Positions 1 to 7,736 of a stretch of DNA of 27,353 nt are shown piece by piece. Each line of letters starts with the position of its first letter. Position 1 is the first letter of the stretch. A program made the position numbers and the translations under genes. Below the pieces are notes generated by a model. It was not told where the DNA came from, did no database searches, and saw nothing but the letters and a program-made list of their open reading frames with translations. The DNA comes from 2-01-FULL-51-21 sp964348955 (GTDB lineage Bacteria > Patescibacteriota > Minisyncoccia > Phycocordibacterales > 2-01-FULL-51-21): contig CAYGEN010000006.1 of assembly GCA_964348955.1 (NCBI GenBank), positions 1 through 27,353 of the forward strand, given 5' to 3'.

Positions 1-71
1 ACTCCATGGTCACCAAATTCGATATTGAACAGACGCGAAGACCAAGGGGGAGGCCTAAAAAAGGTGGCTGA
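1..71 (+). CDS. REP-associated tyrosine transposase (IS200/Y1 type), C-terminal fragment
   Basis: Only the last 22 codons are inside the window (read from base 3, TGA stop at 69-71). They end in a basic tail, RRPRGRPKKGG, typical of the C-terminus of REP-associated Y1 transposases in CPR and other bacteria; the catalytic HUH and Tyr motifs lie outside the window. The family assignment rests on this tail, on the box repeats that overlap and follow the stop codon, and on the matching N-terminal fragment of the same type at the other end of the window. The start is beyond the left edge, so whether the gene is intact cannot be judged. Confidence 0.6.
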   Translation, partial: SMVTKFDIEQTRRPRGRPKKGG

Positions 72-119
72 CCCCATTTCCATGACCCCATTTCCTCCCC
101 CTTTGTGACCCCATTTCCC
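63..119. repeat. Terminal box repeats of REP-associated transposase element
   Basis: Three copies of TGACCCCATTTCC lie at about 69-81, 83-95 and 107-119. The complement of 63-81 (GGAAATGGGGTCAGCCACC) matches 16 of 19 positions of the sequence at 27247-27265 (GGGAATGGGGACAGGCACC) in front of the second transposase. These therefore look like the right-end repeats of a RAYT element, with extra copies beyond the stop codon. Confidence 0.6.
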
Positions 120-304
120 TTTGTAAATTTACCTGTGGTACAACACGCACGCACCGTCCTCACTGGTCGTCTTCCCGATCTACCGTTCTCATTGGTCACT
201 TGACTGTATTGAATTGGACACCTGGGCTTGGTGTCGCCCTTGCGCTACATCGTTACTAAATTACCAGAATCGGAGTCGCAAATGTGCTGGACTAGTACAG
301 AGGC
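120..304. other. Non-coding spacer, no gene recognised
   Basis: No convincing reading frame, tRNA or conserved RNA is visible. A small perfect hairpin (GACACC at 217-222, GGTGTC at 230-235, 7-nt loop) has no T-run behind it. One of the few GATC sites of the window is at 177-180. The reverse-strand frame across 245-448 resembles no known protein and runs through the promoter and hairpin region, so it is treated as chance. Confidence 0.5.
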
Positions 305-332
305 TTGACAGGGGAAAGCGGGCGAGTATACT
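305..332 (+). promoter_or_regulatory. Sigma-70-type promoter upstream of rpoBC
   Basis: TTGACA (305-310), a 16-bp spacer, then TATACT (327-332). The -35 is perfect and the -10 matches 5 of 6. The predicted start near 339 gives an untranslated leader of about 215 nt before rpoB. A weaker second candidate, TTGTTT (505-510) with TTTAAT (530-535) and a 19-bp spacer, lies just before the rpoB start. Confidence 0.7.
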
Positions 333-351
333 CTAAAGTACTTCGATTTTC

Positions 352-447
352 TGCAAGATTGAGTTACGGGAGCGGCGGGAAGGGAGTCAGATGGAAGAGA
401 GGGCAGGGTGTTCATCGCCCTGTGGCAGGAAACTTCACCATCTTGCA
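352..447 (+). ncRNA. Foldable leader element in rpoB 5' UTR
   Basis: TGCAAGAT (352-359) is exactly complementary to ATCTTGCA (440-447) and could close a domain of about 96 nt. Inside it, CAGGGTG (404-410) pairs with CGCCCTG (416-422), one wobble, around a 5-nt loop. A-rich sequence follows. It matches no riboswitch or ribosomal-protein leader I know. A role in controlling rpoBC is inference from position only. Confidence 0.35.
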
Positions 448-554
448 TAAAAAAATAAAATAGTTTAACGGTGTCACGGTTGCAACCTTCAGCAGAGGGG
501 CAGTTTGTTTTTGTGTCTGCGCACCTCGCTTTAATCGGCGTTAATTAATTTTGC

Positions 555-3500
555 ATGGAAAAAACGCTCACGCGCAAAGAGGGAATTGGCGAGAAAAAAT
601 ATTTCGGACGATTCAAAAAACCGCTCGCAGAAATTCCCAACTTTGTGGAGGCGCAAATTGATTCCTACAACGCACTTCTTAAGGATGGGTTGAAAGAAAT
701 TTTTGCGGAATTTTCGCCTATCAAAGATTACTCCGGGAAGAAGTTTGAATTGGAATTTTCAAAGATTGAAATCGGCGAGCCGAAGTACGACGAATACTAT
801 GCCAAGGAGCACATGCTTTCCTTTGACGCCGTCATGCGCGTCGTTGTGCGCCTTAGAAACAAAACACTTAATTCGGTGAAGGAGCAGGAAATTTTTCTTG
901 CCGATTTTCCCCTGCAGACCAGTCACGGTACTTTTATCATAAACGGCGTAGAGCGAGTGATTGTGCCCCAACTAGCCAGGTCCTTTGGCGTATTTTTTAC
1001 CTCCGGCGATTACAAGGGAAAGGCCTATTTTGGCGCAAAAATCATTCCTTCGCGCGGCGCGTGGGTTGAGATTGAGAGCGAGCCGGACAAGGCGGTCTAT
1101 GTCAAAATTGACCGCAAGCGAAAGTTCCCGGTAACGACTCTCCTGCGCATTTTGGGCGCGCATTTTGACAAAGACATGTATTCACTCCTCGGTAATGTAC
1201 CGGGCGCAAAAGAGCTTCTTGACGCAACGCTCGCCAAAGACCCCGCAAAAACGGTTGAAGAGGCGTACGTAGAAATCCACAAAAAATTACGCGACGGCGA
1301 CCTTGCCACGCCGGAGAATGCCAAGGAATTCATCAACTCCATTTTCAGCGCGGAGCGTTACGACCTCTCAAAAGTGGGGCGGTACCGTTTCAACCAGCGG
1401 TTCAATATGAGTTTAGACGAGCGCGAGCTTGAACGCCGCACGCTTTCTCTTGATGACATGGTAAAAATTGTTGCGCACATTCTTACCTTGAATGCCGACC
1501 CGCGCGCGCTTCCGGACGACATTGACCATCTCGGATTTAGGCGTGTTCGCTATATCGGCGAGCTTTTGCAACAGCGCATTCGCGTCGGCATGTCGCGCAT
1601 GAAGCGCAACATACAAGACCGCATGTCCACGGTAGACGTCGAGACGACACTTCCCATTCAGTTTATCAATCCGCGTCCTCTGCAAGCGTCAATCAAAGAA
1701 TTTTTCACGACGAACCAACTGTCCCAATTCATGCAGCAGGAAAACGTGCTCTCCGAGCTTGAGCACTTGCGCACGCTCTCCGCGCTCGGTCCGGGTGGTC
1801 TCACGCGCGAGCGCGCCGGCTTTGAAGTGCGCGATGTTCACCCATCCCACTACGGACGCCTATGCCCCATTCATACGCCGGAGGGTCCGAACATCGGTCT
1901 CATACTGCACCTTTCGGTGTATGCCCGCGTCAACGAGTTCGGCATGATTGAATCGCCGTACGGCAAGGTCGCCGAGGGTAAGGTAACGGGCGAAGTCGTT
2001 TATTTGAATGCTTTTGAAGAAGAAACATACAACATCGCTCACGCCGCAACCTTAAGAGACGAGGGGGGAGAAATCATCGACGAGTTCGTGGAGGTTCGCG
2101 CGAAGGGCAATCCGAGCCGGGCGCACAAACGCGATGTGCAATTTATAGATGTGGCAACCAACCAGGCATTTTCAGTGGTGACCTCCATGATTCCCTTTCT
2201 TGAACACAATGACGCAAACCGCGCGCTCATGGGTTCAAACATGCAGAAGCAGGCAGTGCCGTGCATTGTTCCGGAGCGCCCCCTTATCGCTACCGGCATT
2301 GAAGCGCGCGCGGCGCGCGACACCGGTCGGCTCGCGCTTGCCAAGGAAGAGGGCGAGGTGACTGCCATGGACGCCAGGCACATTATCGTCAAAGGCGCGA
2401 AAAAAGAAACATCCTATCCTTTGGTCAACTTCTCACGAACCAATGATTTTTCCGTTTTCCATCAGCGCCCCGTCGTGTCGGTGGGAGAAAAAGTAAAGCG
2501 CGGCGCGCTCTTGGCGGACACGTCGTCAAGCGATGCGGGGGAGGCGGCGCTTGGACAAAATGTGCGGGTTGCTTTCATGAGCTGGTCCGGCGCCAACTAC
2601 GAAGACGCCATCATTCTTTCACAGCGGCTGGTTGAAAATAGCAAATTTACTTCCATTCACGTTAAAGAATTTTCCGTAAGCGTGCGTGATACCAAGCTTG
2701 GACCGGAAGTTACGACGCATGACATTCCAAACGTCGGCGAGACGAAACTTAAAAACTTGGACGAAGAAGGTGTGGTGATGATTGGCGCCGAAGTGCGTCC
2801 GGGCGACATTTTGGTCGGGAAGGTGACACCAAAAGGTGAGACGCAACTCACTCCTGAAGAGCGGCTCCTGCGCTCAATTTTTGGTGAGAAGGCAAAGGAT
2901 GTGAAAGACACGAGTTTGCGTTTGGAGGGCGGCGCGCGCGGACGCGTCATCGGCGTCAAAGTGTTCACGAGGGAGAACGGAGACCAGCTTGAGAGCGGCA
3001 TATTGAAGCGCATTCATGTTGAAGTGGCGCAACTTAGAAATGTTTCCGTCGGAGATAAGCTCGCGGGACGGCACGGCAACAAAGGCGTTATCTCAAAAGT
3101 GCTTCCGGTTGAGGACATGCCCTATACGGCTGACGGCGAACCGGTGGATGTTATTCTCACGCCGCTCGGCGTACCGTCCCGCATGAATCTCGGACAGATT
3201 CTCGAGCTCCACTTGGGACTCGCGGCACACACGCTCCACTACCAGGCAATCGTGCCGCCGTTTGCAGGCGCGACTGAGGCTGAAATTCGCGATGAGCTTA
3301 ACGCGGCGGGATTCAACGAAAATGGCAAGATGAAGCTCTATGACGGACGCACCGGCGAAACGTTTGAACAGGATGTTTCCGTCGGTTATATGTACATTAT
3401 GAAGCTTCATCACATGGTTGAAGACAAGATTCATATGCGTTCCATCGGACCCTACTCGCTCATCACCCAACAGCCGCTCGGCGGTAAGGCGCAATCCGGC

Positions 3501-3767
3501 GGCCAGCGGTTCGGCGAAATGGAGGTCTGGGCGCTTCTTGGCTACGGTGCCGCCTACACCTTGCGGGAAATGCTTACGATTAAATCTGATGACATTGTCG
3601 GACGCTCGGCGGCTTTTGACGCCATGGTAAAAGGGGAGCGCATCAGCAACTTGCATACGCCAGCTTCTTTCAATGTGCTCTTGAACCACTTGCGCGGCCT
3701 CGCGCTCAACGTGGAGCTTAAGCGGCGCGCGCCGGAGCGAGGAAGCGATGAACCATTGAACCTTTAA
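555..3767 (+). CDS. rpoB: DNA-directed RNA polymerase subunit beta
   Basis: Beta subunit of RNA polymerase, which forms half of the active-site cleft with beta'. At 1070 aa it is on the short side for bacteria (E. coli about 1340), as usual in lineages without the large insertions. Visible landmarks are the rifampicin-pocket segment (QLSQFM through SALGPGGL, residues about 388-416), HTPEGPNIGLI, the KLAGRHGNKG motif near residues 834-843, and the C-terminal GGKAQSGGQRFGEMEVWAL segment that contacts beta'. The ATG at 555 gives the expected N-terminus leading to YFGRFKKPLAEIPN; no Shine-Dalgarno is evident. rpoC follows after 11 nt, so the two are surely co-transcribed. No rplJ/rplL is visible upstream in this window. 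The rifampicin pocket carries several unusual residues (see findings). Confidence 0.98.
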   Translation: MEKTLTRKEGIGEKKYFGRFKKPLAEIPNFVEAQIDSYNALLKDGLKEIFAEFSPIKDYSGKKFELEFSKIEIGEPKYDEYYAKEHMLSFDAVMRVVVRLRNKTLNSVKEQEIFLADFPLQTSHGTFIINGVERVIVPQLARSFGVFFTSGDYKGKAYFGAKIIPSRGAWVEIESEPDKAVYVKIDRKRKFPVTTLLRILGAHFDKDMYSLLGNVPGAKELLDATLAKDPAKTVEEAYVEIHKKLRDGDLATPENAKEFINSIFSAERYDLSKVGRYRFNQRFNMSLDERELERRTLSLDDMVKIVAHILTLNADPRALPDDIDHLGFRRVRYIGELLQQRIRVGMSRMKRNIQDRMSTVDVETTLPIQFINPRPLQASIKEFFTTNQLSQFMQQENVLSELEHLRTLSALGPGGLTRERAGFEVRDVHPSHYGRLCPIHTPEGPNIGLILHLSVYARVNEFGMIESPYGKVAEGKVTGEVVYLNAFEEETYNIAHAATLRDEGGEIIDEFVEVRAKGNPSRAHKRDVQFIDVATNQAFSVVTSMIPFLEHNDANRALMGSNMQKQAVPCIVPERPLIATGIEARAARDTGRLALAKEEGEVTAMDARHIIVKGAKKETSYPLVNFSRTNDFSVFHQRPVVSVGEKVKRGALLADTSSSDAGEAALGQNVRVAFMSWSGANYEDAIILSQRLVENSKFTSIHVKEFSVSVRDTKLGPEVTTHDIPNVGETKLKNLDEEGVVMIGAEVRPGDILVGKVTPKGETQLTPEERLLRSIFGEKAKDVKDTSLRLEGGARGRVIGVKVFTRENGDQLESGILKRIHVEVAQLRNVSVGDKLAGRHGNKGVISKVLPVEDMPYTADGEPVDVILTPLGVPSRMNLGQILELHLGLAAHTLHYQAIVPPFAGATEAEIRDELNAAGFNENGKMKLYDGRTGETFEQDVSVGYMYIMKLHHMVEDKIHMRSIGPYSLITQQPLGGKAQSGGQRFGEMEVWALLGYGAAYTLREMLTIKSDDIVGRSAAFDAMVKGERISNLHTPASFNVLLNHLRGLALNVELKRRAPERGSDEPLNL

Positions 3768-3778
3768 CTTTTCTTTCT

Positions 3779-6700
3779 ATGGCTTTACCCATGCAGAAAA
3801 AAACAATTTCCGCGACGAACGATTTTGACACGCTTTCGCTCAAGCTTGCCTCGCCGGAGGTGATGCTGGAGTGGTCGTACGGAGAAGTGACCAAACCGGA
3901 AACCATCAACTACCGCACCCAGCGGCCGGAGCGGAATGGTTTGTTTGACGAAAAGATTTTTGGTCCGGAAAAGGATTTTGAATGTTATTGCGGCAAGTAT
4001 CGCGGCATACGCTTTAAAGCCATCATCTGCGAGAAATGCGGCGTTGAGGTAACGCGCTCCATTGTCCGTCGCGAACGCATGGGGCATATTGAACTCGCGA
4101 CCCCGGTATCGCACATTTGGTTTTTGCGCGGCATTCCATCGCGCATCGCGCTCCTCCTCGGCACGTCAACTGCCGATGTGGAGAAAGTTATTTATTTTGC
4201 CGGCTATATTATTACCAAAGTGTCCCTTACCGAGAAAGCAAGCGCGCTTCGCGAGCTTGATGCCGAATACAAAACAAAAGTAAAAGCCGCAAAAGACGAG
4301 AAATCAAAAGCGAAATTGAAGGAACTTGCAACGACGGCAAAAAAAGAAATTGAGAGCATTGATGAGGGCAAGGTGCTTGACGAAATGAGCTACCACCGCT
4401 TTGCAATTAAATACGGTTCGCTCTTTGAAGCGGAAATCGGCGCGGAAGCGGTCTATAAACTTTTTAAGAACATCAATCTTGGCACCTTGCTCGAGAAGCT
4501 TGAAGCGGCTCGCGTGAAGGCGGGGGCGGTTGAGCGAGTGAAATTGCGCAAGCGCATCTCGCTTGTCCGCTCAATGCAAGGCTCCGGCGTCCACCCCGAG
4601 TGGATGTTTCTTACGGTCATTCCCGTCATTCCGCCGGCGCTTCGCCCCATGGTTGCGCTTGAGGGTGGACGGCATGCGACGTCCGATTTGAACGATTTGT
4701 ATCGGCGGGTTATCAACCGCAACAATCGTCTCAAAAAACTCAAAGAAATTAACGCGCCGGATGTCATCCTGCGCAACGAAAAACGCATTTTGCAGGAAGC
4801 GGTAGACGCGCTTATTGACAACTCCATTCGCCACGGCAATACGATGTTCAGCGCGATGAGCCAGTCGCAGAGGCGCCCGCTGAAGTCCCTTTCGGATTAT
4901 CTCAAAGGCAAGCAAGGCTACTTCCGTCAGAATCTTCTCGGCAAGCGCGTAGATTACTCCGGTCGCTCCGTTATTGTCATCGGTCCGGAATTGAAACTTG
5001 ACCAGTGCGGTCTGCCGAAGCACATGGCGCTTGAGCTTTTCCGTCCGTTCGTGATTTCAAAATTGCTTGAGCGCGAACTCGCCTACAACATTCGCGGCGC
5101 GGGGCGTCTCATTGAGGAAGGCATTCCGGAAGTGTGGGCAATTCTTGAAGAAGTTATCAAAGACCGACATGTGCTCTTAAACCGCGCCCCCACGCTCCAC
5201 CGGCAGGGTATTCAGGCGTTTCGCCCCGTTCTCATTGAGGGCAACGCCATCCAAATTCACCCGCTCGTATGCCCCGCATTCAACGCGGATTTTGATGGCG
5301 ACCAAATGGCGGTGCACATTCCTCTCTCGGAAGAAGCGCAGATTGAGGCGCGTGAAATAATGTCGGCAAACAAAAACGTGCTGAAACCAGGAAGCGGCGA
5401 CCCGGTGATTTCAACGAAAATGCTTGATATCGTACTCGGGTGTTACTGGATGACCAAGATTGTGGAAGGCGAGACGGGGGAAGGTAAAATCTTTCAGACG
5501 CCGAACGCGGCGATAACCACGTACGACTTCGGCGCGGTGGGATTCCGTGCGAAGATAAAAGTGCTCTCAACGGATAGCCCGAAATACGCTCATCTTGAAG
5601 GCAAAGTCTTTGAAACGTCGGTGGGACGATTGCTTTTCAACAGCATTCTGCCGAGCGACTATCCTTTTTTAAACGACGAAATAAAACACAAGACGATGAT
5701 GCGTCTCGTTGACGACCTCATCGTCCACTACGGTTTGGACGCGATACCGGACATTATAGATAAAATTAAGTCGTTCGGTTTCCGCTATGCGACGCACTCC
5801 GGCATCACCTGGAGTATTTCGGATGTGCGCGTTCCCGAAGGGAAGGCCGCGGTCATTGCCGGCGCGCGCGCGCGGGAAGAAGAAATTATCGCACAGTATA
5901 ATGAGGGGCTTCTCTCAAATGAAGAACGCCGCCAGGAAATCATTGAAATATGGCTTGGGGCAAAAAACGATCTGGAAGAACTTATTCCTGACGCGCTTGA
6001 AAAAAACGGTTCGGTCTATGACATGTGGCAGTCCGGCGCCCGCGGCTCCATCGGGCAAATTACGCAGATGGCGGGCATGAAAGGACTCATCAACTCAACG
6101 ACGGGAGAAATTATTGAATTTCCCATCGTCGCTTCCATGAAGGAGGGACTCACGCCCATTGAATACTTCATCACGACTCACGGCGCGCGCAAGGGCCTTT
6201 CCGATACCGCGCTCAATACCGCCAAAGCGGGGTATCTCACGCGCCGGCTCTTTGACGTGGCGCAAGACGCCATCATTACTGAAAAGGATTGCGGGGAAAA
6301 AGAGGGTATTGTCATTCAGAAAGAAAGCGCCTCCGGTATTGAGGTATCGCTCGCCAAAAATATCAAGGGGCGATATCTTACCAAAGACGCAATGGATTTG
6401 AGCGGCACGGCGCTCTTCAAGAAAGGGTCTTTTCTGGGCGCCAAGGAGGCGGCGCACATTGAAGCGGCTGGCGTGGTGGAAGTATCCGTCCGCTCTCCGA
6501 TGGCGTGCAAGACGCTCCACGGCATCTGCCAGCATTGTTACGGCATGGATTTAACAACAAACGCGGTGGTGGACATCGGCGAAGCAGTCGGCACGATTGC
6601 CGCCCAGGCAATCGGTGAGCCGGGCACTCAGCTCACCATGCGCACCTTCCACTCGGGAGGAACTGCATCAGTGGGCGGAGATATCACGAGAGGTCTTCCG

Positions 6701-7483
6701 CGCGTTGAGGAAGTGTTTGAAAAACGCACGCCCAAAAATCCCGCAATCATCGCGCAAGTTGACGGCATCGTTTCTGAAATTCAAGATAACGGTAAGGAAA
6801 AACTTATCATTGTCCTTCCGGACGAAGGTCAGAAAAAAACAAAAAAAGCGCTTGAGTATCCGGTACACTTTCGCCGCATGTTGCTTGTCAAGGAGGGTGA
6901 CGCCGTGAAAAGCGGCGACTTTCTAACCGACGGTTCCGCCGATATCGGACAACTCTTTGAGTTTGCCGGGCGCGAGAAAGCGCAGGAGTATATTATTGTG
7001 GAAATTGGCCGCATCTATGAGCTTCAAGGAGCGAGCATTTCCCGCAAGCATATTGAGGTTATCATCAAACAGCTTTTCTCCCGCCGCAGAATTAAGGACT
7101 CGGGCGATACCGAACTCTCTATCGGCGACATCGTGGAAGATTTTGATTTGGCGGTTGCAAACCGCGCCGCGAAAGAACAAGGGAAAGAGCCGGCAGTCGG
7201 CGATTCTCTCGTGCTCGGTATTTCGGATGTCGCCTTGACCCGCCGCAGTTTCCTTTCGTCCGCCTCTTTCCAGAACACAACAAAGGTGCTTATAGGAGCG
7301 GCAGTTAAGGGAGTGGATGACCGGCTCATTGGGCTCAAGGAAAATGTCATTATCGGCAAACTTATTCCGGCCGGCACCGGTATGCCCGGAAGTCGCAAAG
7401 CGAAACTCATAAGCCAACATCTGCATCGTCCGACCGAAGCGGTCGCCCCTATCCCCGCAGAAGAAACGCCGGTAATTTCCTAG
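3779..7483 (+). CDS. rpoC: DNA-directed RNA polymerase subunit beta'
   Basis: Beta' subunit, carrying the catalytic magnesium site of RNA polymerase. The 1234-aa protein has the N-terminal zinc site (C69, C71, C84, C87), the catalytic NADFDGDQ loop at residues 502-509 with D504/D506/D508, the second zinc site (C838, C910, C917, C920), and the trigger-loop/bridge region around AVGTIAAQAIGEPGTQLTMRTFHSGG. ATG 3779 is used because it follows rpoB by 11 nt; ATG 3791 is a possible alternative. No Shine-Dalgarno is evident before either. The C-terminus is short and ends in a Pro/Ala/Glu-rich tail. The stop codon (7481-7483) touches the left arm of a large inverted repeat that may end or process the rpoBC transcript. 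Confidence 0.98.
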   Translation: MALPMQKKTISATNDFDTLSLKLASPEVMLEWSYGEVTKPETINYRTQRPERNGLFDEKIFGPEKDFECYCGKYRGIRFKAIICEKCGVEVTRSIVRRERMGHIELATPVSHIWFLRGIPSRIALLLGTSTADVEKVIYFAGYIITKVSLTEKASALRELDAEYKTKVKAAKDEKSKAKLKELATTAKKEIESIDEGKVLDEMSYHRFAIKYGSLFEAEIGAEAVYKLFKNINLGTLLEKLEAARVKAGAVERVKLRKRISLVRSMQGSGVHPEWMFLTVIPVIPPALRPMVALEGGRHATSDLNDLYRRVINRNNRLKKLKEINAPDVILRNEKRILQEAVDALIDNSIRHGNTMFSAMSQSQRRPLKSLSDYLKGKQGYFRQNLLGKRVDYSGRSVIVIGPELKLDQCGLPKHMALELFRPFVISKLLERELAYNIRGAGRLIEEGIPEVWAILEEVIKDRHVLLNRAPTLHRQGIQAFRPVLIEGNAIQIHPLVCPAFNADFDGDQMAVHIPLSEEAQIEAREIMSANKNVLKPGSGDPVISTKMLDIVLGCYWMTKIVEGETGEGKIFQTPNAAITTYDFGAVGFRAKIKVLSTDSPKYAHLEGKVFETSVGRLLFNSILPSDYPFLNDEIKHKTMMRLVDDLIVHYGLDAIPDIIDKIKSFGFRYATHSGITWSISDVRVPEGKAAVIAGARAREEEIIAQYNEGLLSNEERRQEIIEIWLGAKNDLEELIPDALEKNGSVYDMWQSGARGSIGQITQMAGMKGLINSTTGEIIEFPIVASMKEGLTPIEYFITTHGARKGLSDTALNTAKAGYLTRRLFDVAQDAIITEKDCGEKEGIVIQKESASGIEVSLAKNIKGRYLTKDAMDLSGTALFKKGSFLGAKEAAHIEAAGVVEVSVRSPMACKTLHGICQHCYGMDLTTNAVVDIGEAVGTIAAQAIGEPGTQLTMRTFHSGGTASVGGDITRGLPRVEEVFEKRTPKNPAIIAQVDGIVSEIQDNGKEKLIIVLPDEGQKKTKKALEYPVHFRRMLLVKEGDAVKSGDFLTDGSADIGQLFEFAGREKAQEYIIVEIGRIYELQGASISRKHIEVIIKQLFSRRRIKDSGDTELSIGDIVEDFDLAVANRAAKEQGKEPAVGDSLVLGISDVALTRRSFLSSASFQNTTKVLIGAAVKGVDDRLIGLKENVIIGKLIPAGTGMPGSRKAKLISQHLHRPTEAVAPIPAEETPVIS

Positions 7484-7668
7484 AACTCGTTTCAAAACCT
7501 ATCGCGGTCCTATGACGCGCAGGGTTCGAGGAAAAAACGGTGAAGACGAGGAAGGTGTGCCGAGGCACTCCGACCGAGCATGAACCGTTTTTTACCGAAC
7601 CCTGCGCGGCGACGATGCGAAATGGCTTCAGCTCTAATTGCCATGGTAGGTTTTGAAATGAGTTCTCG
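7481..7668. repeat. Large imperfect inverted repeat after rpoC (MITE-like or giant hairpin)
   Basis: Outer arms: GAACTCGTTTCAAAACCTA at 7483-7501 against TAGGTTTTGAAATGAGTTC at 7647-7665 (one mismatch). Inner arms: CGCGCAGGGTTCG (7516-7528) plus AAAAAACGGT (7532-7541) against ACCGTTTTTT...CGAACCCTGCGCG (about 7584-7608). The apex holds a small GTGCC/GGCAC hairpin (7556-7568). Unpaired side segments of unequal length (7502-7515 and about 7610-7646) separate the arms. No T-run follows, so it is not a classic terminator. It could be a non-autonomous mobile element or an mRNA-end structure. Confidence 0.6.
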
Positions 7669-7715
7669 CATTGGGGCGCACTCCTCCGACTTCTTCCCTC
7701 GGTGAATGACGCCGG

Positions 7716-7726
7716 TATATTATACT
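7716..7726 (+). promoter_or_regulatory. -10 element of dnaG promoter (near-leaderless)
   Basis: TATACT at 7721-7726 lies within TATATTATACTT. The dnaG ATG (7737) follows after 10 nt, so transcription would start only a few bases before, or at, the start codon. No clear -35 is seen. Confidence 0.55.
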
Positions 7727-7736
7727 TATCTTCATT

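Noticed and set aside
245..448. Reverse-strand reading frame of 67 codons upstream of rpoB
   Set aside because: Low-complexity Ser/Pro-rich product, no family resemblance, and it overlaps the rpoB promoter and leader hairpins.
3093..3689. Long reverse-strand frame within rpoB (198 codons)
   Set aside because: It lies wholly opposite highly conserved RpoB sequence; long antisense frames are expected from its codon bias.
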